A stretch of DNA of 12,983 bases from Chloroflexota bacterium. GTDB taxonomy: Bacteria; Chloroflexota; Limnocylindria; QHBO01. The stretch is from NCBI GenBank assembly GCA_005880165.1, contig VBJP01000053.1:2196-15178 (forward strand), written 5' to 3'. The position numbers and the translations under genes were made by a program. Below are positions 6,964 to 12,983 of this stretch, piece after piece (positions within the stretch are counted from its first letter, which is position 1; every line of letters starts with the position of its first letter). The notes beneath the pieces are model-generated. The model had not been told where the DNA came from. It was given only the letters and a program-made list of their open reading frames with translations, and did no database searches.

Positions 6964-8049
6964 TCACTCGTTGAAGAGACGCTCCTCGATGAGCTTCTCG
7001 GCCGTCACCCGACCGGTCGGGTCGAAGCAGCTGTACTCGAACAGCTTTTCGTACTCAAGGTCCACGTTGTCCTGGCCGCCCCGGTTCTTCTCGACGGTGA
7101 CCACCGCCCAGTCGCGGTAGCGCTGCGCCTGGTACGGGTTGAACTCGATGTTCACCTTGGCCACGATGTTGTACTTGTCATTCAGGATCAGGATGATGTC
7201 GCTCTCGTAGTTGATGGCGCTGCTGCCGCGCAGGTGATGGTTGCGCAGGCGCTTGGCCTTGAGGCCTTCCCGGTCCGCCGCCACGATGGCGATCACCGGG
7301 ATCTCCATGGAGAGCGCGATGTCCTTCAGCCCGGAGACGATCCGAGTCACCTTTTCCGCCTCGTCCGAGGGCTCAGGGAAGACCGGAACCTTCTGCAGGT
7401 AGTCGACCACCAGCACGAGCCGGCGGTGTTCCGGACCGCGGTAGTCAGCGACCAGGTGCCGCATGTTGTCGACGGTGCTGGAGGTGGCCGTCCCGCGCAT
7501 CAGGTGGAGCGCGCTCCCATAGCGGGCGATCCGCTCGAGCGGCGGCCTCAGCCGCGGGTTGGCTCCCAGCTTTGCCTTCTGGCCAGACTCGGCCGATGCG
7601 GTGTAGCTCCCCAGGACCTCTTTCTTGACATCCTGGATCTTCACCGCACCGCTCTTCTGGGGCAGGTGGGTGAGCGCCGATTCCATGGCGATCAGCCGCT
7701 GGATGAGGTACTCCTCTTCGTGCTCGAAGCACACGTAGAGGACGCTCGACTGCCCGCCGGCCGCCATGTTGCGTGCCATCTGGAGGGCCATCGTCGTCTT
7801 GCCCGACCCCTGGGCCCCACCGATCAGCAGCAGTTCGCCGGGTCGCATTCCCCCGCCGATCGTCTTGTCGAGCGGCACGAAGCCGGTCGCGATCGGCTGG
7901 AATTCGTCGATCTTGCCGGACGCGATCCGCTCGTTGAGGCTGGTGAGCACCTCGAGGGCGGAGCGCGGCGCGAGGGTTCCCTCACCGGCGTCGACGGTCC
8001 ATTCGGGAGCGTCTGTGATGGTGGTGTTGGCGAGCGGATCGTCGGTCAT
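6964..8049 (-). CDS. DnaB C-terminal-like RecA-fold ATPase
   Basis: The protein has 361 residues and a helicase-type RecA core: PIATGFVPLDKTIGGGMRPGEL (about 52-72), Walker A GGAQGSGKTT (77-86, Lys84), Walker B LVLVVDYLQKV (211-221, Asp216, the DYLQ of DnaB), LRGSSAINYESD (273-284) and EKNRGG (320-325, an arginine-finger-like segment). These match the DnaB/RadA-type C-terminal domain. The DnaB N-terminal collar domain is missing, replaced by about 45 residues of low complexity. It is therefore not the replicative helicase but a stand-alone paralogue; the role could be DNA unwinding, branch handling or a KaiC/RadA-like ATPase function. It is the first gene of a minus-strand operon and has a strong candidate promoter at 8113-8139. 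Confidence 0.8.
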   Translation of the reverse strand: MTDDPLANTTITDAPEWTVDAGEGTLAPRSALEVLTSLNERIASGKIDEFQPIATGFVPLDKTIGGGMRPGELLLIGGAQGSGKTTMALQMARNMAAGGQSSVLYVCFEHEEEYLIQRLIAMESALTHLPQKSGAVKIQDVKKEVLGSYTASAESGQKAKLGANPRLRPPLERIARYGSALHLMRGTATSSTVDNMRHLVADYRGPEHRRLVLVVDYLQKVPVFPEPSDEAEKVTRIVSGLKDIALSMEIPVIAIVAADREGLKAKRLRNHHLRGSSAINYESDIILILNDKYNIVAKVNIEFNPYQAQRYRDWAVVTVEKNRGGQDNVDLEYEKLFEYSCFDPTGRVTAEKLIEERLFNE

Positions 8050-8082
8050 CGGGATGGCAGGCTCCCACAGGGTTCACTCGGG

Positions 8083-8110
8083 GTGCAGGGGTGCCTGCAC
8101 GCAACGCAGG
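8083..8110 (-). promoter_or_regulatory. overlapping inverted repeats in leader of the DnaB-like operon
   Basis: GTGCAGG (8083-8089) and CCTGCAC (8094-8100) form a perfect 7-bp stem with a 4-nt loop. CCTGC (8094-8098) can instead pair with GCAGG (8106-8110). The two stems share the 8094-8098 arm, so they exclude each other. They begin just past the predicted -10 box (8113-8118), at the mRNA 5' end. They could be an operator or an RNA structure; I cannot tell which. Confidence 0.45.
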
Positions 8111-8112
8111 CG

Positions 8113-8139
8113 AGTATACGATCCACCTCCTAGGGTCAA
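8113..8139 (-). promoter_or_regulatory. sigma70-type promoter for the DnaB-like operon
   Basis: On the minus strand, TTGACC (8134-8139) and TATACT (8113-8118) are separated by 15 nt. Both are close to the TTGACA/TATAAT consensus, and the position upstream of 8049 is right, with a leader of about 55 nt. The spacer is shorter than the usual 17. Exactly the same pair and spacer occurs before ftsH, which raises my confidence. Confidence 0.6.
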
Positions 8140-8200
8140 CATGACCCGAAAGGACTAAAAAAGGCGCCGCATCGGGTCCGCGCGAGGCGTTTGCAGTCAG

Positions 8201-8328
8201 AGCAACCAACCACGAACCAGCCGTCAAACTCGGCTCGAAATTTGCTGCGGCTGCAAGAAGCCGGTGAGTAAGCCGGTCGCATAGCCGCCGCGAGGGTCTC
8301 CATCGGTCCAAACTCTCAGTTGGTTGCT
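8201..8328. repeat. palindromic element 1 (128 nt, attC- or MITE-like)
   Basis: The ends are AGCAACCAAC (8201-8210) and GTTGGTTGCT (8319-8328), a perfect 10-bp inverted repeat. The interior has further short GC-rich self-complementary stretches. Its right 27 bases (8302-8328) match the right end of the second element (9186-9212) at 24 positions, and the left ends match with one indel and one substitution. A TTG in the right arm (8320) opens the frame of the XRE gene. Confidence 0.6.
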
Positions 8329-8442
8329 ACAGGCGCAAAGCCGGCGGTAATCGGCTGGTACAGCTTCCGCCTCAACAATCAGCCCATGCCTAATCGAGTT
8401 CACACGGCTGGAGAAGCGACACGGCTGATTTCTTGGCACCTC

Positions 8443-9039
8443 ATGGAGATTGGCCGCGAATTGCGGGTCGCTCGCATCACGGCCGGGAAGCGCCAGTGCG
8501 ACGTAGCCCGCGTGATTGGCACGTCCACCGCGCAGGTCTCGCGCATCGAACGAGGCAAGGTCATCGCAGCGAGGTACGGGCACCTCGCTCGGTTCGCTGC
8601 CGCTGTCGGCCTTAAGCCTTCTCTGCGGTTCTATCCCGCCGGGCGTCGCCTCATGGACGGGCCGCAGGTCGAGCTCATCGGTAAAGTGCGCGCCAAGACC
8701 CACTCGTCGGGCCGTTGGGAGACGGAGGTCCCGATGCCGATCGCGGCGGATTTGCGGGCGGCGGATGCCCGGCTCAGCTTGGCCGGATGCACGATCGTTA
8801 TTGAAGTCTTCTCCCGGTTGGCCGACTTTCAGGCCCAGTCACGCGCAAGCCTCATCAAGAAGCGCGATCTGCAAGCCGATCGCCTGATTCTCGCCGTCGC
8901 AGGGACCTCCACGAACCGCCGAGCGCTTGCAGAAGCACTTGCCGTGCGCCAGGCGTCTTTTCCTTTGGGGACGAAGGCGCTGTCTTGCGCGCTCGGTGAG
9001 GGTCGGGACCCAGGCGCCGATGGCATTCGTCTGCTCTAG
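8443..9039 (+). CDS. XRE-family HTH protein with unknown C-terminal domain
   Basis: The protein has 198 residues from ATG 8443; the frame is open further up, with ATG 8386 and TTG 8320 as alternatives, and none has a clear ribosome binding site. The N-terminus is an XRE/Cro-type helix-turn-helix (about 3-60): RELRVARITAGKRQCDVARV, then IGTSTAQVSRIERGKVIAAR. A central linker with YPAGRRLMDGPQVELIG leads to a C-terminal domain starting at WETEVPMPIAADLRAADARL, then TIVIEVFSRLADFQAQSRASL, IKKRDLQADRLILAV and a DPGADGIRLL end. The pattern Asp108, Glu121 in a beta-strand, then Lys139/Lys140 recalls the PD-(D/E)xK restriction-endonuclease-like fold, as inference only. I know similar HTH-plus-C-terminal proteins as common hypotheticals of Chloroflexota and Actinobacteria. 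The gene stands alone between two structured repeats, in opposite orientation to its neighbours, and its GC is lower than theirs. Confidence 0.72.
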   Translation: MEIGRELRVARITAGKRQCDVARVIGTSTAQVSRIERGKVIAARYGHLARFAAAVGLKPSLRFYPAGRRLMDGPQVELIGKVRAKTHSSGRWETEVPMPIAADLRAADARLSLAGCTIVIEVFSRLADFQAQSRASLIKKRDLQADRLILAVAGTSTNRRALAEALAVRQASFPLGTKALSCALGEGRDPGADGIRLL

Positions 9040-9085
9040 CCAGTGCCGGCGCGCGGTAGCCGCCGTGCCCCACACTTGCACACCC

Positions 9086-9212
9086 AGCAACCCAACTACG
9101 AAGCACCACCTCCAACGAGGGTGGAGGTGGTTGGCGTGCAAATCTCGGAGAAATAACGCGGCGTTCCGGGCGGCCGAGCCGCTCAATCGGTCCAAACTCG
9201 TAGTTGTTTGCT
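9086..9212. repeat. palindromic element 2 (127 nt, attC- or MITE-like)
   Basis: The left arm AGCAACCCAACTACGA (9086-9101) and right arm TCGTAGTTGTTTGCT (9198-9212) pair over 14 positions with one small internal mismatch. Inside, ACCACCTCCA (9107-9116) pairs with TGGAGGTGGT (9122-9131), and CTCGG pairs with CCGAG further in. It is nearly the same length as element 1, and their ends are similar. It lies directly downstream of the XRE gene, as an attC would follow a cassette ORF. Confidence 0.6.
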
Positions 9213-9263
9213 GAGGGCGCAACTCAAGCGACCTGGGCCTATCTGGTGCGGCCTAGTGGAAAC

Positions 9264-9295
9264 CGAACGGCCCGCCTGGTGGGGCGGGCCGTTCG
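9264..9295 (-). terminator. hairpin terminator after ftsH
   Basis: GAACGGCCCGCC (9265-9276) pairs perfectly with GGCGGGCCGTTC (9283-9294) around a 6-nt loop, with one more pair outside (9264-9295). It starts 18 nt past the ftsH stop on the minus strand. The following T-tract is short (GGTTTCC), so termination may be less efficient than a textbook case. On the plus strand no T-run follows, but it could still stop read-through from the XRE side. Confidence 0.7.
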
Positions 9296-9313
9296 CAATG
9301 CGGGAGAGAGATG

Positions 9314-11290
9314 TCAGGCGGGTTGGGGTGCCGGACCGCGGCGGCGCCGCTGGCCATCACCGCCCGGTGCCTCGCCCTCCTCAGCAGGAACTTCGCCACC
9401 CTCGGGCGCCGCCTCCCGCGGCCGACGCGACGTGGGGCTCTTGCTGCGCGGCGGAAGGACGCCGGCAAAGAGCGACTCGAATTCCTCGCTCTCGATCGTC
9501 TCCTTCTCGACGAGCAGCTCGGCGAGCCTATCGAGGACCGCGCGCTGCGCGGTGAGCGCCTCTTTGGCCCGATCGTAGGCGCGGTCGATGATCTCCCGGA
9601 CCTCCTCATCGATCTTGGCCGCGACTTCATCGGAGTAGTTACGCTGCTCACTGATCTCGCGGCCCAGGAAGATCATCTCCTCCTTCTTGCCGAAGGTCAG
9701 CGGGCCCAGCTTCTCGCTCATCCCGTACTGGGTCACCATGGCGCGCGCCAGGTTGGTCGCCTTTTCGATGTCGTTCGAGGCACCCGTGGTGGTGTCCCCG
9801 AACACGATCTGCTCGGACACGTGGCCGCCGAGCATGCCGGCGATCTTGTCCTCGAACTCGGTCTTGGAGTGAAGGTATCGGTCCTCCGCTGGCAGGCTCA
9901 TCGTGTAGCCCAGCGCCATGCCCCGCGACACGATCGTGACCTTGGTCACCGGGTCGCACTTGGGTAGGACCCGCTGGACCACGGCATGCCCGCCCTCGTG
10001 GTAGGCGATAACCTCCTTCTCCTCCTCGGAGATGATCCGGCTGCGCCGCTCCGGTCCCGCGATGACGCGATCGAGCGCCTCGCCAAACTCGGCCATGCCA
10101 ATCGACTTCTTGTTCCGCCGCGCGGCCAGGATCGCCGCCTCGTTGACGAGGTTGGCGATATCGGCCCCGGAGAAACCTGGAGAGCGACGGGCGAGCTCGT
10201 CGAGGTCGACCGTCTTGTCGAGCGGCTTGCCCTTGATGTGGACGTTGAGGATCTCGCGCCGCCCCTTGATGTCGGGACGGTCGAGCACGACCTGGCGGTC
10301 GAAGCGACCCGGGCGCAGCAGCGCCGGGTCCAGGACGTCAGGGCGGTTGGTGGCTGCCACCACGATCACGTTGGTGTTCGTGTCGAAGCCGTCCATCTCG
10401 ACCAGGATCTGGTTGAGGGTCTGCTCCCGCTCGTCGTGCGAGCCGCCCAGCCCGGCGCCACGCTGGCGCCCTACGGCGTCGATCTCGTCCACGAAGACGA
10501 TGCATGGGCTGTTCCGCTTGGCTTGCTCGAACAGGTCGCGGACGCGCGAGGCCCCGACCCCCACGAACATCTCCACGAACTCCGAACCGGAGATCGAGAA
10601 GAAAGGCACCCCCGCCTCGCCTGCCACCGCTCGTGCCAGGAGTGTCTTGCCTGTGCCCGGAGGGCCGACCAGCAGCACGCCGCGCGGGATCCGCGCACCC
10701 AGGGAGTTGAACTTCTCGGGGTACTTCAGGAACTCGACCACCTCGGTGAGCTCCTGCTTGGCCTCGTCGACGCCGGCGACGTCATTGAAGGTGACGACCG
10801 TCTTGTTGCCCAGGAACATGCGCGCCCGGCTCTTACCGAAGCTCATCGCCTGGTTATTGGTGCCCTGCGCCTGCCGCATCATGAAGAAGATGAAGGCGCC
10901 GATCAGGAGCACCGGGAAGATCGAGATCAGCAGGGTGGTGATGATGCTGCCGGCTGCGCTGGCCTCGACCGCTCCGTAGGTGATCGGGCAGTCTGCCTTG
11001 CTTGGCGAACCGGCGGCGGTGCACAGGTCCTGCTGAACGTCGATGTTGCCGATGTCCGGGACCACGACCGTCTTGGGAGCGGTGTCGTTAGGCGTATTCA
11101 GCTGAACGGTGAGCTTCGTCCCGTCCTGGCTGACCGACTTGACTTTGCCGTTTTTGGCATCTTGCAGCATCTGGCTGTACGTGTAGGTCTGTTGGGGTCC
11201 GTTGTCGACGATGTACGTCCAGAGCAGCGCGAGCCCAAAGACGGCAAGGACGACGAGCACGACACTGTTACGAACGAGTCGGCTGCTCAA
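9314..11290 (-). CDS. ftsH: ATP-dependent zinc metalloprotease FtsH
   Basis: The protein has 658 residues, the usual length. TM1 is at about 8-28, followed by an extracytoplasmic domain (about 30-112) and TM2 at about 115-137. The AAA+ domain has Walker A GPPGTGKT (209-216), pore loop MFVG (241-244), Walker B IVFVDEID (264-271) and the second region of homology with RPGRFDR (326-332). The M41 protease has HEGGH (431-435) and the third zinc ligand Asp507 in TGASNDIEKAT. The C-terminal ~45 residues are charged and disordered. It degrades misfolded membrane proteins and short-lived regulators as a membrane hexamer. The start is TTG at 11290: an in-frame TAG lies just upstream, no ATG is near, and AAGAGA stands at about 7 nt. 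The extracytoplasmic domain has Cys90 and Cys101. It lies downstream of tilS, as in many bacteria, but without an intervening hpt. Confidence 0.96.
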   Translation of the reverse strand: MSSRLVRNSVVLVVLAVFGLALLWTYIVDNGPQQTYTYSQMLQDAKNGKVKSVSQDGTKLTVQLNTPNDTAPKTVVVPDIGNIDVQQDLCTAAGSPSKADCPITYGAVEASAAGSIITTLLISIFPVLLIGAFIFFMMRQAQGTNNQAMSFGKSRARMFLGNKTVVTFNDVAGVDEAKQELTEVVEFLKYPEKFNSLGARIPRGVLLVGPPGTGKTLLARAVAGEAGVPFFSISGSEFVEMFVGVGASRVRDLFEQAKRNSPCIVFVDEIDAVGRQRGAGLGGSHDEREQTLNQILVEMDGFDTNTNVIVVAATNRPDVLDPALLRPGRFDRQVVLDRPDIKGRREILNVHIKGKPLDKTVDLDELARRSPGFSGADIANLVNEAAILAARRNKKSIGMAEFGEALDRVIAGPERRSRIISEEEKEVIAYHEGGHAVVQRVLPKCDPVTKVTIVSRGMALGYTMSLPAEDRYLHSKTEFEDKIAGMLGGHVSEQIVFGDTTTGASNDIEKATNLARAMVTQYGMSEKLGPLTFGKKEEMIFLGREISEQRNYSDEVAAKIDEEVREIIDRAYDRAKEALTAQRAVLDRLAELLVEKETIESEEFESLFAGVLPPRSKSPTSRRPREAAPEGGEVPAEEGEAPGGDGQRRRRGPAPQPA

Positions 11291-11351
11291 GGTTGGTCTC
11301 TTCTAGCCTCCGTACGGATCGGCGAGGGACCGATGACGTGGCCCGCCGCCT

Positions 11352-11370
11352 GCCTGCGGCGTCCGCAGGC
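11352..11370 (-). promoter_or_regulatory. 5'-terminal hairpin in ftsH leader
   Basis: GCCTGCGG (11352-11359) and CCGCAGGC (11363-11370) form a perfect 8-bp stem with a 3-nt loop. With the -10 at 11377-11382 on the minus strand, transcription should start at about 11370, so the mRNA would begin with this hairpin. Such structures can protect RNA from 5' decay. About 60 nt of leader follow before the TTG start. Confidence 0.5.
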
Positions 11371-11376
11371 TGCGCA

Positions 11377-11403
11377 AGTATAGGTGGGGGCTCCGCCGGT
11401 CAA
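11377..11403 (-). promoter_or_regulatory. sigma70-type promoter for ftsH
   Basis: On the minus strand, TTGACC (11398-11403), a 15-nt spacer and TATACT (11377-11382) lie in the gap between tilS and ftsH. The leader would be about 80 nt. Hexamers and spacer are identical to those before the DnaB-like operon. This suggests ftsH has its own promoter besides any read-through from tilS. Confidence 0.62.
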
Positions 11404-11484
11404 CAAACAGCCGTTCGGGCCATGCCAACGCATGACTCGACAGCGGATCCCTGCTCCTGTATACGAGCCCCGGATACCGATGCG

Positions 11485-12438
11485 TCACGCGTCATGCACG
11501 ATTCGGACCCGGCTGCCTCGCAGAATGGCGCGGCGGCCGCCGCCCAGCTCGATCGACCGGCCGCCGCGTCCGTCGCCTGCCGCCGCGACCAGCGCCTGCG
11601 TGCGCTCCGCGGAGGGCGCCGGTGGACCCGCGGCGGCACGCACGAGGCGCGCCGCGACGGCCGTTGCCGGGGCGGGCCGCCAGGCGATCCAGCCGTCCGC
11701 GGAGCGCCGCGCAGCGAGATCCGTCAGGGCGAGCGCCTCGACCAGCCGATCGTCAGCGGCCGCCTGTGCCGCCAGCCGGCCGACCGCCTCGATCGCCCGC
11801 GCGTGGAGTCCCTCGAAGGCGGGCAGCAGGTCCGCGCGGGCACGGTTCCGCGTGAACCGGCGATCGTCGTTGCTGGGGTCGATCCGGTAGTGGAGGCCGG
11901 CGGCATCGAGGGCCGCACGCAGATCCGCCCGCCGCTCGCCGAGGAGCGGCCGGGCGATGCGTCCGCGGCGCTCGGCGATTCCGGAGAGCCCTGCGAGGCC
12001 AGTCCCGCGGGCCATGTGCAGCAGGACGGTCTCAGCCTGGTCATCCGCGGTGTGCGCGGTCATCACCAGCGCAGCTGGCCCAATCTCGTCCGCGAGCTCC
12101 GCGAAAAACTCGTAACGGGCGACCCGCCCCGCCTCCTCCACCCCCTCGCGGCGCTCTGCGGCCAGGGCGGCGACATCGGTCCGCCGAACGTGCGCCTCCA
12201 GTCCCAAAGCCGCGGCCGCCTCGGTCACGAAGCGCGCGTCATCAGCGGAATCATCGCGGAGGGCGTGGTCGAGATGAGCGACGTGCAGCTCCCAGCCATG
12301 GTCCGCGGCCAGTCGCGCAGCGAGGTGCATGAGGGCGGTTGAATCGGGGCCGCCGGACAGCGCCAGAACGACCGGGAGCCCGTCGCCAACCCCAAGCCGC
12401 GCGCAGGCTTCGGCCATGCGCAGCGCAAGCGCATCCAT
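11485..12438 (-). CDS. tilS: tRNA(Ile)-lysidine synthetase TilS
   Basis: The protein has 317 residues from ATG 12438. A longer frame from 12519 is wrong because its first ~20 codons are translated tRNA sequence. The PP-loop SGGPDST is at 28-34, followed by HVAHLDHALRDDSADDARFV (52-71), EEAGRVARYEFF (101-112), TAHTADDQAETVLLHMARGTGL (128-149) and NDDRRFTRNRAR (190-201). TilS converts C34 of tRNA-Ile(CAU) to lysidine with ATP and lysine, changing decoding from AUG to AUA and charging from Met to Ile; it acts in the cytosol and is essential in most bacteria. The protein lacks the full C-terminal TilS domains of the E. coli enzyme (~430 residues), like the short actinobacterial forms. The ATG lies 20 nt after the tRNA 3' end, suggesting shared transcription. 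Confidence 0.92.
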   Translation of the reverse strand: MDALALRMAEACARLGVGDGLPVVLALSGGPDSTALMHLAARLAADHGWELHVAHLDHALRDDSADDARFVTEAAAALGLEAHVRRTDVAALAAERREGVEEAGRVARYEFFAELADEIGPAALVMTAHTADDQAETVLLHMARGTGLAGLSGIAERRGRIARPLLGERRADLRAALDAAGLHYRIDPSNDDRRFTRNRARADLLPAFEGLHARAIEAVGRLAAQAAADDRLVEALALTDLAARRSADGWIAWRPAPATAVAARLVRAAAGPPAPSAERTQALVAAAGDGRGGRSIELGGGRRAILRGSRVRIVHDA

Positions 12439-12458
12439 CGATCCCGGATCGGGGGGAT

Positions 12459-12533
12459 TGGTAGCGGAGGGCGGATTCGAACCACCGACCAAGGGCTTAT
12501 GAGTCCCCTGCTCTACCACTGAGCTACTCCGCC
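12459..12533 (-). tRNA. tRNA with anticodon CAT (Met elongator, or Ile2)
   Basis: This is a 75-nt cloverleaf on the minus strand: acceptor GGCGGAG/CTCCGCT (first pair G-U), D arm GCTC-AGTGGTA-GAGC, anticodon stem GGGGA/GCCCT with loop CTCATAA, variable loop TGGTC, T arm GGTGG-TTCGAAT-CCGCC, discriminator A and encoded CCA. The anticodon is CAT. The initiator features are absent (three G-C pairs next to the anticodon loop, initiator-type D arm), so it is an elongator. The A31-G39 pair at the top of the anticodon stem is a mismatch. From sequence alone it could be elongator tRNA-Met or the minor tRNA-Ile2 that TilS modifies; the GGCGGAG acceptor resembles actinobacterial tRNA-Met, while the TTGGTC around the variable loop resembles E. 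coli tRNA-Ile2. Confidence 0.95.
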
Positions 12534-12705
12534 GCCGGGTTGTGCTCGATGAGCGCGCACCGAGGATACCGAGGGTCGATCACTCCGACAACTCAGCCGT
12601 GACCCGTCGGTTCCATCGACCGAAGCGACGACGGCAGAGGTGGCCCGGGTCACCGCTGCATACTGACATCGGCGTGCCAGATCCGGGAATAGATTCATTC
12701 ATGCG
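12534..12705. other. divergent intergenic region, tRNA versus MFS gene
   Basis: This 172-bp gap separates the minus-strand tRNA from the plus-strand MFS gene. It contains the candidate tRNA promoter. I see no confident plus-strand promoter; a TAGATT at about 12691 is close to the ATG and would give an almost leaderless mRNA if used. Confidence 0.4.
12563..12591 (-). promoter_or_regulatory. candidate promoter for tRNA-tilS
   Basis: On the minus strand, TTGTCG (12586-12591), a 17-nt spacer and TATCCT (12563-12568) lie about 30 nt before the tRNA 5' end. Spacing and position suit a stable-RNA promoter. The -35 match is only partial. Confidence 0.45.
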
Positions 12706-12983
12706 ATGACCAACGATCCCGCGCGCACCGTCGAGCGCACCTACCTCGCCCTGACGCTGCTCACCACGCTGGCTGCATCGTTCATCTGGGGCATCAACAC
12801 CCTCTTCCTGCTAGACGCAGGCCTGAACAACGCGGAGGCGTTCGCCGCGAACGCCTTCTTCACCGTCGGCCAGGTCATCTTCGAGGTGCCGACCGGCGTG
12901 GTGGCCGACACCCGCGGCCGGCGATTCTCGTATGTGCTGGGCGCTGCGACGCTGCTCGTCTCCACCCTCCTGTACCTGGTGAT
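12706..12983 (+). CDS. MFS transporter, N-terminal part (3' end outside window)
   Basis: From ATG 12706 the frame is open to the window end (92 codons). It starts with a short polar N-terminus, then TM1 (LALTLLTTLAASFIWGINTLFLL, about 14-36), TM2 (NAFFTVGQVIFEVPTGVVA, about 50-68), the loop 2-3 motif A GVVADTRGRRFSY (65-77) and the start of TM3 (VLGAATLLVSTLLYLV). Motif A (G...D..GRR) is the hallmark of the major facilitator superfamily. The substrate cannot be told from this part. An earlier ATG at 12701 is followed at once by a stop. The gene is divergent from the tRNA-tilS-ftsH block, and no good ribosome binding site is visible. Confidence 0.85.
   Translation, partial: MTNDPARTVERTYLALTLLTTLAASFIWGINTLFLLDAGLNNAEAFAANAFFTVGQVIFEVPTGVVADTRGRRFSYVLGAATLLVSTLLYLV

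Larger units (their letters stand above)
8050..8442. other. intergenic region between DnaB-like operon and XRE gene
   Basis: About 390 bp without a confident gene. From left to right it holds the leader stems and promoter of the minus-strand operon (8083-8139), an A-run with GGCGCC (8155-8169), palindromic element 1 (8201-8328), and a stretch 8329-8442 that is in frame with the XRE gene and may be coding if ATG 8386 is used. Confidence 0.6.

Noticed and set aside
6583..8133. 516-codon plus-strand ORF
   Set aside because: It is a shadow of the DnaB-like and J-domain genes in GC-rich DNA; it has no recognisable domain and those genes have clear motifs on the other strand.
8150..8185. possible terminator on minus strand (GGCGCC followed by six T)
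   Set aside because: The T-run is good but I find only a 4-bp stem before it, and no gene on that strand ends there.
9986..11383. 465-codon plus-strand ORF opposite ftsH
   Set aside because: It is a shadow of ftsH, with Arg/Val/Asp-rich nonsense composition.
11293..12342. 349-codon plus-strand ORF opposite tilS
   Set aside because: It is antisense to tilS, which has complete family motifs.
12439..12519. N-terminal extension of TilS from 12519 (contains VGGSNPP)
   Set aside because: These codons are the tRNA(CAT) gene read as protein, a well-known artefact. The true start is ATG 12438.

Overview
The window is a GC-rich bacterial chromosomal segment. Both edges cut a gene. The third-position GC bias, a tad-type TadE/TadG pair with very Cys-rich exported domains, a compact ~317-residue TilS, and a stand-alone DnaB-like ATPase followed by a J-domain protein suggest an uncultivated soil or aquatic Chloroflexota-like (Limnocylindria/Ellin6529-type) or nearby terrabacterial genome. 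That placement is inference from gene style, not from a search.

Layout. (1) 1-1407 (+): the C-terminal ~468 residues of a TadG-like secreted protein, cut by the window edge. (2) 1408-2405: a gap with one possible small two-helix membrane protein (1563-1772), a 3' fragment of a LOG-family gene on the minus strand (1786-2073), and a decayed histidine-kinase HATPase fragment on the plus strand (2074-~2268). (3) 2406-4546 (+): an overlapping tadE-tadG pair; this TadG is a paralogue of the first. (4) 4614-8049 (-): a tight five-gene block in transcription order: DnaB-like ATPase, J-domain protein, HAD hydrolase (broken), thpR (RNA 2',3'-cyclic phosphodiesterase), LOG-family protein. (5) 8201-9212: an XRE-type regulator fused to an unknown C-terminal domain, bracketed by two imperfect palindromic elements of 128 and 127 nt. 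(6) 9314-12533 (-): tRNA(CAT), tilS and ftsH, a classic neighbourhood, with a strong hairpin after ftsH. (7) 12706-end (+): the start of an MFS transporter.

Three structural stories stand out. First, the tadE-tadG2 segment lies between direct repeats of 288 bp (1786-2073 and 4606-4893, exactly 2820 bp apart). The right-hand repeat is the 3' half of an intact LOG gene and the left-hand one is a truncated copy. All six differences between them fall at third codon positions, so both lineages were under coding constraint when they diverged. This fits single-crossover integration of a tad segment carrying a related allele better than a simple local duplication. Second, the XRE gene looks like a one-gene cassette between two structured repeats that share 24 of 27 bases at their right ends. 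Third, two minus-strand transcription units (the DnaB-like operon and ftsH) have identical promoter hexamers with the same 15-nt spacer, each followed by a hairpin at or near the predicted mRNA 5' end.

The tad proteins are probably envelope or pilus components. FtsH is the membrane quality-control protease. TilS modifies tRNA-Ile(CAU), and a tRNA with anticodon CAT lies just upstream of tilS on the same strand.
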